Assembly: GCF_014466985.1 (NCBI RefSeq)
Contig: NZ_AP022826.1
Span: 868,001 to 932,000 of the forward strand
Length of the DNA: 64,000 nucleotides
Direction: 5' to 3'
Source of the DNA: Nitrosophilus labii
GTDB lineage: Bacteria > Campylobacterota > Campylobacteria > Campylobacterales > Nitratiruptoraceae
Shown here: in pieces, positions 37,768 to 46,775 of the stretch
Layout of the letters: every line of letters begins with the position of its first letter
How positions within the stretch are numbered: position 1 is the stretch's first letter
The notes under the pieces: generated by a model
What the model was told of the DNA's origin: nothing
The model's input: the letters and a program-made list of their open reading frames with translations, nothing else
Databases searched by the model: none
Translations under genes and position numbers: made by a program

Positions 37768-38266
37768 TGGCTTTTGCTTTAAGAACGAACAAGAGCTATT
37801 TGCAGATATCTTAAAAGAAAATGATTTTTCAGTTGCTGGTTTTAGCAAGGGGGCAATAGAGGCTTTTGAGTATGTTAAAAACTCTAAAAGTAGAGTAGAT
37901 ACACTTATTTTGATATCGCCTGCCTTTTTTCAAACAAAAGATGAAAAATTTAAAAAGTTACAATTAATCTCTTATAGAAGAGATCCAAAAAGCTATATAA
38001 AAAATTTTTATAAAAACGTTCTTTATCCTTTAGATTTTGATATTAAAAAATATGAAAAAGTTGGGACCGCAGACGAGTTAAAGAGGCTTTTGTATTATGT
38101 TTGGAATGAAAATAGTTTGAAAGAGGTAAAAAATAGAGGAATAAATATAGAAGTTTATCTTGGCGAAAAAGATAAAATAGTAGATTCAAATGAAGCGAAT
38201 GATTTTTTTAAAAGATTTGGCACAGTATACTTCATAAAAAATGTAGGACATATATTAAAAGGATAA
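37754..38266 (+). CDS. bioV: Pimeloyl-ACP methyl ester esterase BioV-like hydrolase
   Basis: 170 residues, a minimal alpha/beta hydrolase. The nucleophile is in VAGFSKGAIEA (Ser31), an acidic residue lies in YLGEKDKIVD, and His166 is in NVGHILKG. BioV is the short esterase that frees pimeloyl-ACP from its methyl ester in biotin synthesis in Helicobacter and relatives; size and motifs match. Its start lies inside the FtsH-like gene, and mogA follows two bases after its stop. No other biotin genes are in the window. Confidence 0.75.
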   Translation: MRFYSGFCFKNEQELFADILKENDFSVAGFSKGAIEAFEYVKNSKSRVDTLILISPAFFQTKDEKFKKLQLISYRRDPKSYIKNFYKNVLYPLDFDIKKYEKVGTADELKRLLYYVWNENSLKEVKNRGINIEVYLGEKDKIVDSNEANDFFKRFGTVYFIKNVGHILKG

Positions 38267-38268
38267 GG

Positions 38269-38799
38269 ATGGATAAGGTAAAGATAGGCGTTATAACGGC
38301 AAGTGATAGAGCAAGCGCTGGAATTTACGAAGATATTAGCGGAAAAGCGATAATGGAAACGATGAAAGATTATCTCAAAAACGAATTTGAGATAGTTTAC
38401 AGATGTATTCCCGATGAGCAAAAAGAGATAGAAAAGGCGCTAATTGAGTTATGTGATATAGAAAAATGTGCTTTGGTTGTAACCACTGGGGGAACGGGAC
38501 CTGCAAAGAGGGATGTGACACCAGAAGCTACAGAGGCTGTTTGTGAGAAGATTTTGCCGGGTTTTGGTGAACTTATGAGACAAGTTAGTTTAAAATATGT
38601 TCCTACGGCAATACTATCAAGACAGACAGCGGGTATAAGAGGAAATTCTCTAATAATAAATCTTCCAGGTAAACCAAAATCAATTAGAGAGTGTTTGGAT
38701 GCAGTTTTTCCAGCGGTACCATACTGTATAGATCTCATAGAGGGGCCTTATATAGAGACTAATGAAGAGGTTATAAAGGCTTTTAGACCTAAAAAATAG
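38269..38799 (+). CDS. mog: Molybdopterin adenylyltransferase (MogA/MoaB type)
   Basis: 176 residues. IGVITASDRASAGIYEDISG, TTGGTGPAKRDVTPEAT, PGFGELMRQ, ILSRQTAGIRGNSLIINLPG and VFPAVPYCIDLIEGPY are all hallmark MogA segments. It adenylylates molybdopterin before molybdate insertion by MoeA. The enzyme would serve molybdoenzymes such as nitrate reductase or formate dehydrogenase, none of which is in this window. AAGGATAAGG lies before ATG 38269. Confidence 0.93.
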   Translation: MDKVKIGVITASDRASAGIYEDISGKAIMETMKDYLKNEFEIVYRCIPDEQKEIEKALIELCDIEKCALVVTTGGTGPAKRDVTPEATEAVCEKILPGFGELMRQVSLKYVPTAILSRQTAGIRGNSLIINLPGKPKSIRECLDAVFPAVPYCIDLIEGPYIETNEEVIKAFRPKK

Positions 38800-38816
38800 T
38801 ACTTTAAGGATAAATA

Positions 38817-39017
38817 TTGGGTATAAATAAAAAATATGAAGAGTGTATGAATGAGCTTTTAAAGAATTTGGAAAATGAGTTTATGAAGATTTTGTCAAAT
38901 CCGAAACTTGATAAAAAACAAAAAAATTTATTAACCAAGCCTCTCGTTACAAAAAAACAGATATTGTTAAATACGCTAGACGCTTTAAATTTAGTAGATA
39001 AAGAGAGCGAAAAATGA
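38817..39017 (+). CDS. Small helical protein of unknown function
   Basis: 66 residues from TTG 38817, with AAGGATAA a few bases upstream. The product is highly charged and predicted helical (YEECMNELLKNLENEFMKIL), with no membrane segment and no family I recognise. Its stop overlaps the start of the next small gene as ATGA. The overlap and Shine-Dalgarno argue for a real gene. The opposite strand also has an open frame of similar length, which is a shadow. Confidence 0.55.
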   Translation: MGINKKYEECMNELLKNLENEFMKILSNPKLDKKQKNLLTKPLVTKKQILLNTLDALNLVDKESEK

Positions 39018-39181
39018 AAAAGGTACATCTAAAACATATACCAATGTATATCTTGGTTGCTTTTTTGGTGGGTTCAATAATTTTTGTTTTTACCGCTCCT
39101 ATATTTGTAGTTAAAAAGATTCAAGAAGATAGTAAAAAACCAAAGGAGCAACGTGAACTTATCTATAGAGGAGATAAATAA
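39014..39181 (+). CDS. 55-residue single-pass membrane protein
   Basis: ATG 39014 overlaps the preceding stop (ATGA). The product has a short basic start (MKKVHLKHIP), one transmembrane helix YILVAFLVGSIIFVFTAPIF, and a charged tail ending ELIYRGDK. No family is recognised. Its stop codon falls in a nested palindrome shared with the convergent dUTPase gene. Coupling suggests that it works with the 66-residue protein upstream. Confidence 0.55.
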   Translation: MKKVHLKHIPMYILVAFLVGSIIFVFTAPIFVVKKIQEDSKKPKEQRELIYRGDK

Positions 39182-39208
39182 TCAGCTAAGAGAGCTGTAT
39201 ATCTCCTC
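39168..39208. terminator. Nested palindrome over convergent stop codons
   Basis: Outer arms GAGGAGATA (39168-39176) and TATCTCCTC (39200-39208) enclose inner arms CAGCT (39183-39187) and AGCTG (39193-39197). The stops of the 55-residue membrane protein and of dUTPase lie within. It is a probable bidirectional terminator. Confidence 0.6.
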
Positions 39209-39877
39209 AAGTTTTTTATAAAGAGTATCAAAGTTTATTTCATCTTCTTTTTCCAAAATTTCTTGTATTATAGCGTTATCTTCTTTGTCGTTCCACACTT
39301 TTTTATATGTTCCCTCTTTATATCCATGATCTTGTCTAAACTGATTTAATACGTTTTTCCCGATGTAGAGTCTATATAGATCTTTAAACTCTAAACCGAC
39401 ACTGTCACAAGCTTTAAAAAACTGTTCTAAAAGAGCTTCTTGATATATCACATCGTCGGTTTTAATCAATGCCAAAGCCATAAGTTCCTCGAAAATATCT
39501 AAGAATTGGTCTATTTTGTGATTTTCTTCTTTACTCCATTTTTTAGGTATTTTAATATCACTTTTTATAGAAGATATATTTGCTATCATATTTGTTAGTT
39601 CAATGGGATTATGAAACTTTAACAGATAGCTCATCAAAAAGTGCCAGATGTCAACAAGTTCTATTTTGATATTGTCGATATCTATTTTTCCCTCTATATT
39701 TTTCCAGTGTTTCCAAGGAAAAGACTCAATCAACTCTGCACTTTCCATATAGATACATCTTTTCCAATTTATAACTTTTCCATTCTTTGTAATATCTCTT
39801 CTCCAATCATGACCATTCGTATCGTTGTTTAGTTCATTTTGTAACTGCAGCATCTCCAATATTTTTTCTTTCATCAT
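39182..39877 (-). CDS. dut: Dimeric dUTP diphosphatase
   Basis: 231 residues, all-alpha MazG-superfamily dUTPase as found in Campylobacter, unrelated to the trimeric enzyme. Metal-binding and substrate parts are MLQLQNELNNDTNGHDW, YMESAELIESFPWKHWK and IKIELVDIWHFLMSYLL (the E-x3-E...E-x2-D pattern), with FRQDHGYKEGTYKK near the C-terminus. It converts dUTP to dUMP, keeping uracil out of DNA. Two adjacent ATG codons (39877, 39874) could start it. Confidence 0.9.
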   Translation of the reverse strand: MMKEKILEMLQLQNELNNDTNGHDWRRDITKNGKVINWKRCIYMESAELIESFPWKHWKNIEGKIDIDNIKIELVDIWHFLMSYLLKFHNPIELTNMIANISSIKSDIKIPKKWSKEENHKIDQFLDIFEELMALALIKTDDVIYQEALLEQFFKACDSVGLEFKDLYRLYIGKNVLNQFRQDHGYKEGTYKKVWNDKEDNAIIQEILEKEDEINFDTLYKKLEEIYSSLS

Positions 39878-39952
39878 ATTTTCCTTCTAAATAATATAAA
39901 AAGTTGGAGAGATTATATCAAAATAGGATTCGACTCTAAAGAGCCGAAGAGA

Positions 39953-42274
39953 TTAGAGATTAGGACGACCTTGAATAGTTAATTTCCATGAGTCTATAGT
40001 AAAGGTACCGCCTTCAATTTCTCGTAATTTTAAGGTCCAATTACCGTCGCTTTTTTCATCCATAAATTGTGTAGAATAAAATCTTAGATTCTCATCCACA
40101 TATCTTTGGTCTTCCGGTAAGCCGTTTGGTGCATGTACCAATATACTTTCTGTACCGCTTGGAGAAACTAAAACTATCTCCAAATTAGAAGCTTTTATAA
40201 AAGGCTTTGGAGATTCAATAGTTATATTCCAATCTGTAGAGTTTGAATCTGCAACAAAATAGTATTTTCCTTGCAAGTCAATATTGAATGTTCCTGTATA
40301 TGTATCGGTTACATTTTGAGCTATTGTTGCGATTTCAAAATCGTTTTCATCTTTTAAAACAATAGAGTTTATCGTTCCGTTTGCATCGTTATTACTAATT
40401 CTGATAATATTTTCACCGGGATATAGTGCTATTAAAGGAGAGGTGAAATTGCCGTCTATATTTGTATAGGTATAAATTTCATAATACTGAATTGTATCAT
40501 TTAAATCAAAAGACACAAAAACATTTTCAATATATAAACTTTCGTTGATTGTAGCATTACTTTCAAAATATCCATTTGGAGCTTGTGCACCAACACCTAT
40601 AGCAGTAGTAGTGTTTAAATCAGAATATCCTCCTACTGAAACAAATGTTTTAGCCATATCTACTGCTCTTTTGGCATCAACTACGCCAAAACCGTAATCG
40701 TTGTGAAAATGTAGTCCTGCAGCATTTGTTTTCCATCCAGTATTTGTAGGATCTACTTGTCTAGCTGTTCTTGCTAAAATTATTCTAACATCTCTATATG
40801 TTAGATTTGGATTTGCTTCAAGCATTAAAGCAATAGTACCAGAAACTATAGGTGCAGCAGAAGATGTTCCGTTCATTCTTTGCGTATAATCGGAGTTTTC
40901 GTTTCCTAAAATATCATAATGAGTTACTGTAGTTGCAAGAGGATCAACAGTATCGTATCCTCTACTAAAACCAGGAAGATCCGTTGTAACAATCATCTGT
41001 TCTTCTAAGTTTAAATATGGAGCTTGAGTCTCACCTCCTGGTGCACTAACTAAGATATTTGAACCTGGCGTAGAGTATGAAGATACGGTTCCATTTGCGT
41101 TAACGGCACCTACTACTATAAAATATTCACTCGTTTGAGCTTGATCAAAATTGGCATTATCGCACGACTCTACGTCTAAACCGCATATTTGTCTATTGTT
41201 ACCGGCAGATTTAACGTATATTGCCCCTTTTCCACCTCTACCGTGAATCACTCCATAGTTTAATTGGTTATTAAAATTGGGATAATTGTTGTAATCTAAA
41301 GTTATTTCCGGACTTCCCCAGCTATTGTTGTAAATATCAACATATTCTAGATTTCTTGTTAATGCGTCATATAATCTAACAAGTTGAAGTTCTGCTCCGG
41401 AATATCCATCGTCACTAACTTCACCATCGAAAATTTCCAAAGCGTTTAAGCTGATCAAGTTAGCATCAGGTGCGACGCCTCTTGTGCCTATTCCGTTCCA
41501 TCCCTTGGCGGCTATGAGTCCTGCAACCGCAGTTCCGTGTGAAAAACTTGAAATTACAGGTGTTGTGTTAACTGTACTAGTATGATAATTATAAGAAAGT
41601 GACGTTAAAATATTATCTTTTAAATCGGGATGAAAAATATCAACTCCTTCGTCTATTACTGCTACAGTAACGCCTTTTCCAGTAATCCCATCATTCCAAA
41701 CCGAAGTTACGTTTATATCTTCTCCCGGTGTTGCTGGTGTAATGACTCCAATATTTTGTCCCCTATTTTCTAAATGCCACTGATATTGATAAAGAGGATC
41801 ATCTCCGTTAACTTTAAATACTTTACTTTGATCATAAACAGGGTTTAAAATGGTTTTTGTAAAAGATTCTCTCTTTTCATACGTATTTCCATCAACTGAA
41901 GTAAAAGTAGTTATCGTATCGTAATATATAGTTACACTATCTGTATAACAATAGTTAGTAAAAGAGATGCTAAAATCGATAGTTTGTTCTGGTACGTCTT
42001 TATTTAGTGTAAAAGTAACTGGAGTTATCGGTTCACTTTCACATTGATTTGCTAAAATATTAGTGATTTCATAAGTTCTCTCATTTAAGTCAGTCAATGT
42101 AAATACTACACTACCGCTTACTCCTGTTTCTGTAAAAGTTATACTATCTTGATTTGTATCGGTAGTGATATCTGCACCGTCACTATCTCCTCCGCCTCCA
42201 CACCCATTAAAAAAAGTCATAATAGTCAATATTATAATATATTTTCTATATTTTTTAAATTTGTTCATTTTCAT
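39953..42274 (-). CDS. Kexin-like subtilisin (S8) lipoprotein protease with P domain
   Basis: 773 residues. A signal sequence ends at FFNGC, giving a probable lipid-anchored Cys followed by GGGGDSDGAD; the lipobox is atypical. An N-terminal beta-rich domain (about 30-160) precedes YQWHLENRGQ. The catalytic triad of S8 proteases is visible: Asp208 in VAVIDEGVD, His246 in SHGTAVAG, Ser471 in GTSSAAP, with the oxyanion Asn in SAGNN. The C-terminus SDGNWTLKLRE...FTIDSWKLTIQG is a proprotein-convertase P domain. The catalytic domain is longer than usual between His and Ser. It is likely a surface or periplasmic processing protease; substrates are unknown. Confidence 0.88.
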   Translation of the reverse strand: MKMNKFKKYRKYIIILTIMTFFNGCGGGGDSDGADITTDTNQDSITFTETGVSGSVVFTLTDLNERTYEITNILANQCESEPITPVTFTLNKDVPEQTIDFSISFTNYCYTDSVTIYYDTITTFTSVDGNTYEKRESFTKTILNPVYDQSKVFKVNGDDPLYQYQWHLENRGQNIGVITPATPGEDINVTSVWNDGITGKGVTVAVIDEGVDIFHPDLKDNILTSLSYNYHTSTVNTTPVISSFSHGTAVAGLIAAKGWNGIGTRGVAPDANLISLNALEIFDGEVSDDGYSGAELQLVRLYDALTRNLEYVDIYNNSWGSPEITLDYNNYPNFNNQLNYGVIHGRGGKGAIYVKSAGNNRQICGLDVESCDNANFDQAQTSEYFIVVGAVNANGTVSSYSTPGSNILVSAPGGETQAPYLNLEEQMIVTTDLPGFSRGYDTVDPLATTVTHYDILGNENSDYTQRMNGTSSAAPIVSGTIALMLEANPNLTYRDVRIILARTARQVDPTNTGWKTNAAGLHFHNDYGFGVVDAKRAVDMAKTFVSVGGYSDLNTTTAIGVGAQAPNGYFESNATINESLYIENVFVSFDLNDTIQYYEIYTYTNIDGNFTSPLIALYPGENIIRISNNDANGTINSIVLKDENDFEIATIAQNVTDTYTGTFNIDLQGKYYFVADSNSTDWNITIESPKPFIKASNLEIVLVSPSGTESILVHAPNGLPEDQRYVDENLRFYSTQFMDEKSDGNWTLKLREIEGGTFTIDSWKLTIQGRPNL

Positions 42275-42427
42275 ACTTTTCCCTTAATTTACGTTTTTAA
42301 AAAAATATCTATAATGCAAAGTTCTTATAATATTATTATTTTTTAATTTAAAACAGGATAAATATTTTATCAGTTTACAACCTCTTTTTTATGTATCAAT
42401 TATATTATCAAAAAATTTCTAGTTAAT

Positions 42428-43909
42428 TTAATAATCGATAGCAACTCTATAGTTGGGATCATCTTCTTCGTAAGTGCAGTAGGGTCCAGCCTCTTTTAAA
42501 AGAGCTTTACATTCTAAACTTAGGTGTCTTAAAACCAAAGCTTTTCCTGCTTCTTTATACTTTTTTGTTAGTCTATCTATAGCCTCAACTCCACTTTGAT
42601 CCATCACTCTTGCGTTTTTGAAATCTATAACTACTTTAGAAGGATCTTTTTTAGGATCAAACTGCTCTATAAAGGATGCAGCCGAGCCGAAAAATAGAGG
42701 ACCCTCTAGTTCATATACTTTAGTCCCATCTTTTTCTATATCGGTTTTTGTGTAAATTTTTGCATGTTTCCAGGCAAAAACCAAAGCAGAGATGATAACA
42801 CCCGCTATAACAGCGATAGCTAGATCGAAAAAAATGGTGATAATAGATACTAATACCATAACAAAAATATCCTCTTTAGGCATTCTTTTAAAATGGCCTA
42901 AAGAGCTCCAGCTAAAAGTGGCAATTGCAACTACGAACATGATTCCTGCAAGTGCAGCGATAGGGATTTTTGAGATATACTCTGAAAGAGATACTACAAA
43001 TAAAATCAGCAGTATTGCTGCAATGAGTGCTGAGAGTCTTCCTTTTCCTCCGGAGGTGAAATTGATCATAGATTGGCCTATCATTGTACATCCGGGCATT
43101 GCTCCAAAAAAGCCGCATGTAATATTACCTACTCCTTGAGCTACACACTCTTGATTTCCGCTTCCTCTCTCACTGCTCATCTCATCCAAAACCGAAAGCG
43201 TTAAAAGAGATTCAATGAGTCCAACTAAGGCAATGATAACTGAGTAGGGCAGAATGGTTTTTAATGTTTCCAGATTTAGAGGTACTGAAGGAATTGAAAA
43301 AGTTGGAAAACTTCCACTAATATCGGCTAAATCCCCTATTGATTTTGTATCTAGATTAAAGATAAGAACAAGTGCTGTAACACTTATAATAGCGCCTAAA
43401 GAGGCTGGGATGGCATTTGTGACTTTAGGAAGAAGATAGATTATGATCATAGTCATAGCGATAAGTAAAAAGGTTATCCAACTCTCATCTTTGATAAGCG
43501 GAATCTGACTCATAGCAATCACTATGGCAAGGCCGTTTACAAAACCGTAAATTGCCGGTTGAGGGACCATTCGTATAAATTTGCCGAGTTTCATTAATCC
43601 TATGGCTATCTGAAATATCCCTGCTAGCACTGCTGCCCAAAACATATACTCTATTCCATGTTTCAAGACAAGATCGACCAAGACTATGGCTACGGCTCCC
43701 GTGGCACCGCTTATCATTCCGGGCTTTCCACCTATTAATGCTGTTATGAGGCCTAGGATAAAAGCTGTATAAAGACCTATTTGGGGATTTACTCCAGCTA
43801 TAATGGAAAAGGCTATCGCTTCTGGTACAAGCGCTATTGCAACTACGATACCGGAGAGAAGATCATTTTTAGGATTTGTAGTAAAGTTGTATCTTTTTAC
43901 AAGTGACAA
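42428..43909 (-). CDS. SulP-family anion transporter with STAS domain
   Basis: 493 residues. About 10-12 hydrophobic segments carry SulP signatures: GIVVAIALVPEAIAFSII, GKPGMISGATGAVAIV and GLIESLLTLSVLDEMSSERG. The C-terminal 100 residues form a STAS domain (VVIDFKNARVMDQSGVEAID). Bacterial members carry sulfate, bicarbonate or other anions; in an autotroph a bicarbonate role is attractive, but neither the context nor the motifs settle it. It stands between a protease gene and valS. Confidence 0.9.
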   Translation of the reverse strand: MSLVKRYNFTTNPKNDLLSGIVVAIALVPEAIAFSIIAGVNPQIGLYTAFILGLITALIGGKPGMISGATGAVAIVLVDLVLKHGIEYMFWAAVLAGIFQIAIGLMKLGKFIRMVPQPAIYGFVNGLAIVIAMSQIPLIKDESWITFLLIAMTMIIIYLLPKVTNAIPASLGAIISVTALVLIFNLDTKSIGDLADISGSFPTFSIPSVPLNLETLKTILPYSVIIALVGLIESLLTLSVLDEMSSERGSGNQECVAQGVGNITCGFFGAMPGCTMIGQSMINFTSGGKGRLSALIAAILLILFVVSLSEYISKIPIAALAGIMFVVAIATFSWSSLGHFKRMPKEDIFVMVLVSIITIFFDLAIAVIAGVIISALVFAWKHAKIYTKTDIEKDGTKVYELEGPLFFGSAASFIEQFDPKKDPSKVVIDFKNARVMDQSGVEAIDRLTKKYKEAGKALVLRHLSLECKALLKEAGPYCTYEEDDPNYRVAIDY

Positions 43910-43980
43910 GTTTTTTCCTTAAAGGTAGTGAAATTGGAGGCGCGATTATATCTAGATTTTGCTATAAAGCCCCAAAGGCT

Positions 43981-46617
43981 TTATAGGGAGGTTAATGTTT
44001 TAAGTTCTTCTTCAACTTTTGCTAGTTTCTCTTTTAGTTCTTGCTGTTGGGCTCTGTTTTGTTCAACAATATGAGCAGGCGCATTTTTGACGAAATTTTC
44101 GTTAGAGAGCATTTTGTCCACTTTTTCCAGGTCTTTTTCTACTTTACTTTTCTGTTTTTCCAATCTTTTGATAATAGGCGATAGATCTATACTCTTAGCA
44201 GAAATAAAAACTTCTAGATTATCGCTTACATCTGCAATTGCGTTTTCTATCTTTTGATCAACAAACTCAACATTCTCTACTTTTGCAAGTTTTTGGATAT
44301 ATGTTTTTGCGCTTTCAGTATCTATTTTAATTTTAGAGTCAAGTTTTATATATACTTTTTCTATCTGTTTGTTTGCAAGGTCTATAAGTGCTTTTGCACG
44401 TCTTATAGAGATTATAGCTTCTATAATAACTGAAAATCTTTTTTCTATCTCTTCATCTCTTTGTATAAATTTTGGATATCTTTGAATCATTATCGATTCG
44501 TTATTTTCAAGCTCTTTTGCACTTAAAAGCTGATAAAGATACTCGCTGATAAACGGCATGAAAGGGTGTAGAAGTTTCATAGACTCTTTATATATTGCTC
44601 CCAGTTCCGCTATAGAGTCTTTATCAGCCTTGCTAAGCTCTATTCCCCAGTCGCAAAACTCTCCCCACAAAAATCTATAAAGCGTAGTTGCCGCATCGTT
44701 GAAACGGTAATCGTTAAGATTTTCTCTGGTATCTTTTACTGCGGCATTAAAGCGGCTTAGCATATATTTACCAAGGTCGCTTTTTATTGGAGTGCTATCT
44801 AAATCTGTGAAACTATCCTGATTCATCAATAAAAATCTTGCAGCGTTGTAAAGTTTGTTTGTGAAATTTCTAGAGAGTTCTAGTTTATCTTTACTAAGTC
44901 TTATATCTCTTCCTTGAACCGCCAAGATTGCTAAAGTAAATCTAAGAGCGTCAGTGGAGTATTTTTCAACCATCTCTATAGGGTCAATAACGTTACCTTT
45001 AGATTTACTCATTTTTTGACCATGTTCATCTCTAACTAAAGCGTGCAAATATATATCTTTAAAAGGGAGTTCATGCAAGAAATGCTCTCCCATCATAATC
45101 ATTCTTGCAACCCAGAAAAATAGAATATCAAAACCGGTTATCAATAGAGAGTTAGGGTAAAATTCTTGTAAATCAGTCTTTTGCCACTTTGTACCTTTTC
45201 CCCAATCTTTATTACCCCATCCTAGGGTAGAAAAAGGCCAAAGGGCAGAACTGAACCATGTGTCAAGAACGTCTGGATCTTGATAGATGTCTTTTGAAGC
45301 ACATTTTGGACACTCATTTTCATGTTCATTTTTGCTAGCCCACTCATAAGAGCAATCTTTACAGTACCAAACTGGGATTCTATGCCCCCACCATAGCTGT
45401 CTGGAGATACACCAGTCTCTTAACTCTTTCATCCAAGCGTTAAAACTGTTTATCCAGTGGCTTGGATAAAATTTAGCCTCTTTTTTATTTACTTTTTCTA
45501 TTGCAGATTTTGCGATATCGGCTTTTACGAACCACTGCTCGGAGATATATGGTTCTACTATATTGTTACATCTATAGCAGTGCCCCACTTGATGTTTATG
45601 CTCTTCTATCTTTTCTATATAGCCTTTTTCTTTCAATTTTTCAACTATAATGGGCCTAGCTTCGAGTCTTTCTAAGCCTTTAAACTCTCCAGCGTAATCG
45701 TTTAATATCCCTTTTTCGTCGAATATTTTGATAGATTCTAAATTGTGTCTTTTTCCAACTTCATAGTCATTCGGATCGTGTGCGGGAGTAACCTTTACGG
45801 CTCCTGTTCCGAATTCAGAATCTACATATTCGTCAGCAATTATTGGAATTTCTCTCTCTATTAGAGGAAGTCTCACTTTTTTGCCTATTAAATTTATATA
45901 TCTTTTATCATTAGGATTTACCATAACCGCAGTATCACCAAAGTAAGTTTCAGGCCTTGTAGTGGCAACTACGATATATCCATCTTCGCCTACTAAAGGA
46001 TATCTGATATGGTATAGTTTTCCATCCTCTTCTTTATACTCAACTTCAATATCGCTTAGTGCACCATCGTGGGTGCACCAGTTTACCATATAGTTTCCTT
46101 TTACGATAAGGCCTTCTTCATAAAGGGCAACAAAAGCTTCTCTTACAGCATTTTTCAGACCTTCGTCCATAGTAAAGCGCTCTCTGCTCCAAGCAGGGCT
46201 TACACCTAAAATCTTTAGCTGCTCTACTATAGCGTTTCCATACTCCTCTTTCCATTTCCAAACTTTTTCTAAAAATTTTTCTCTGCCTATCTGCTCTTTT
46301 GTAATACCCTCTTTTAGCAGCTCCTTTTCAACTACATTTTGCGTAGCAATCCCAGCATGGTCGGTTCCCGGCTGCCATAGAGTTTTATAACCGTCCATTC
46401 TTTTATATCTAACAATGATATCTTGTAGTGTAAAGGTTAGTGCGTGACCTATATGAAGGCGTCCGGTAACGTTTGGCGGTGGCATCATAATACAAAATCT
46501 TTTGTTCGAATCTTGTATCTTTTGGTTGCCTTCTATCTCAAAATAGCCTCTTTCTTCCCAGATTTTATAAAAACTTTTTTCTATCTTTTTTGGATTGTAT
46601 CTAGTCTCTTTACTCAT
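43981..46617 (-). CDS. valS: Valyl-tRNA synthetase
   Basis: 878 residues, class Ia. The HIGH box is in NVTGRLHIGHALTF and the KMSKS box in KMSKSKGNVIDP. The editing domain includes TTRPETYFGDTAVMV, and a zinc-like knuckle CKDCSYEW...CPKCASKD is inserted, as in many bacterial ValRS. The C-terminus is a typical coiled coil (KRLEKQKSKVEKDLEKVDKM). It is divergent from the helicase gene, with a 158-bp spacer holding a large inverted repeat. Confidence 0.97.
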   Translation of the reverse strand: MSKETRYNPKKIEKSFYKIWEERGYFEIEGNQKIQDSNKRFCIMMPPPNVTGRLHIGHALTFTLQDIIVRYKRMDGYKTLWQPGTDHAGIATQNVVEKELLKEGITKEQIGREKFLEKVWKWKEEYGNAIVEQLKILGVSPAWSRERFTMDEGLKNAVREAFVALYEEGLIVKGNYMVNWCTHDGALSDIEVEYKEEDGKLYHIRYPLVGEDGYIVVATTRPETYFGDTAVMVNPNDKRYINLIGKKVRLPLIEREIPIIADEYVDSEFGTGAVKVTPAHDPNDYEVGKRHNLESIKIFDEKGILNDYAGEFKGLERLEARPIIVEKLKEKGYIEKIEEHKHQVGHCYRCNNIVEPYISEQWFVKADIAKSAIEKVNKKEAKFYPSHWINSFNAWMKELRDWCISRQLWWGHRIPVWYCKDCSYEWASKNEHENECPKCASKDIYQDPDVLDTWFSSALWPFSTLGWGNKDWGKGTKWQKTDLQEFYPNSLLITGFDILFFWVARMIMMGEHFLHELPFKDIYLHALVRDEHGQKMSKSKGNVIDPIEMVEKYSTDALRFTLAILAVQGRDIRLSKDKLELSRNFTNKLYNAARFLLMNQDSFTDLDSTPIKSDLGKYMLSRFNAAVKDTRENLNDYRFNDAATTLYRFLWGEFCDWGIELSKADKDSIAELGAIYKESMKLLHPFMPFISEYLYQLLSAKELENNESIMIQRYPKFIQRDEEIEKRFSVIIEAIISIRRAKALIDLANKQIEKVYIKLDSKIKIDTESAKTYIQKLAKVENVEFVDQKIENAIADVSDNLEVFISAKSIDLSPIIKRLEKQKSKVEKDLEKVDKMLSNENFVKNAPAHIVEQNRAQQQELKEKLAKVEEELKTLTSL

Positions 46618-46692
46618 AAATTCAAAACCTTTATAATTTTTTAGCGCAATTATAGCAAAAGGGGGTAAAATAACGACTTAAATTTAGTATGG

Positions 46693-46761
46693 GTGTAGGT
46701 GTGAGTGTGGGTTGTTAGAAATTTTTTAAATCTCACACCACACCCACACTCAAACCTACAC
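46693..46761. repeat. G/T-rich 20-bp inverted repeat in the valS-helicase spacer
   Basis: GTGTAGGTGTGAGTGTGGGT (46693-46712) and ACCCACACTCAAACCTACAC (46742-46761) are complementary with one mismatch. The right arm ends a few bases before the helicase Shine-Dalgarno (AAAGGAG). Being between divergent genes, it is not a terminator for either; it would fold in the helicase mRNA leader. TAAAAT at 46666-46671 could be the -10 box. Confidence 0.7.
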
Positions 46762-46775
46762 GAAAAAGGAGCAAA

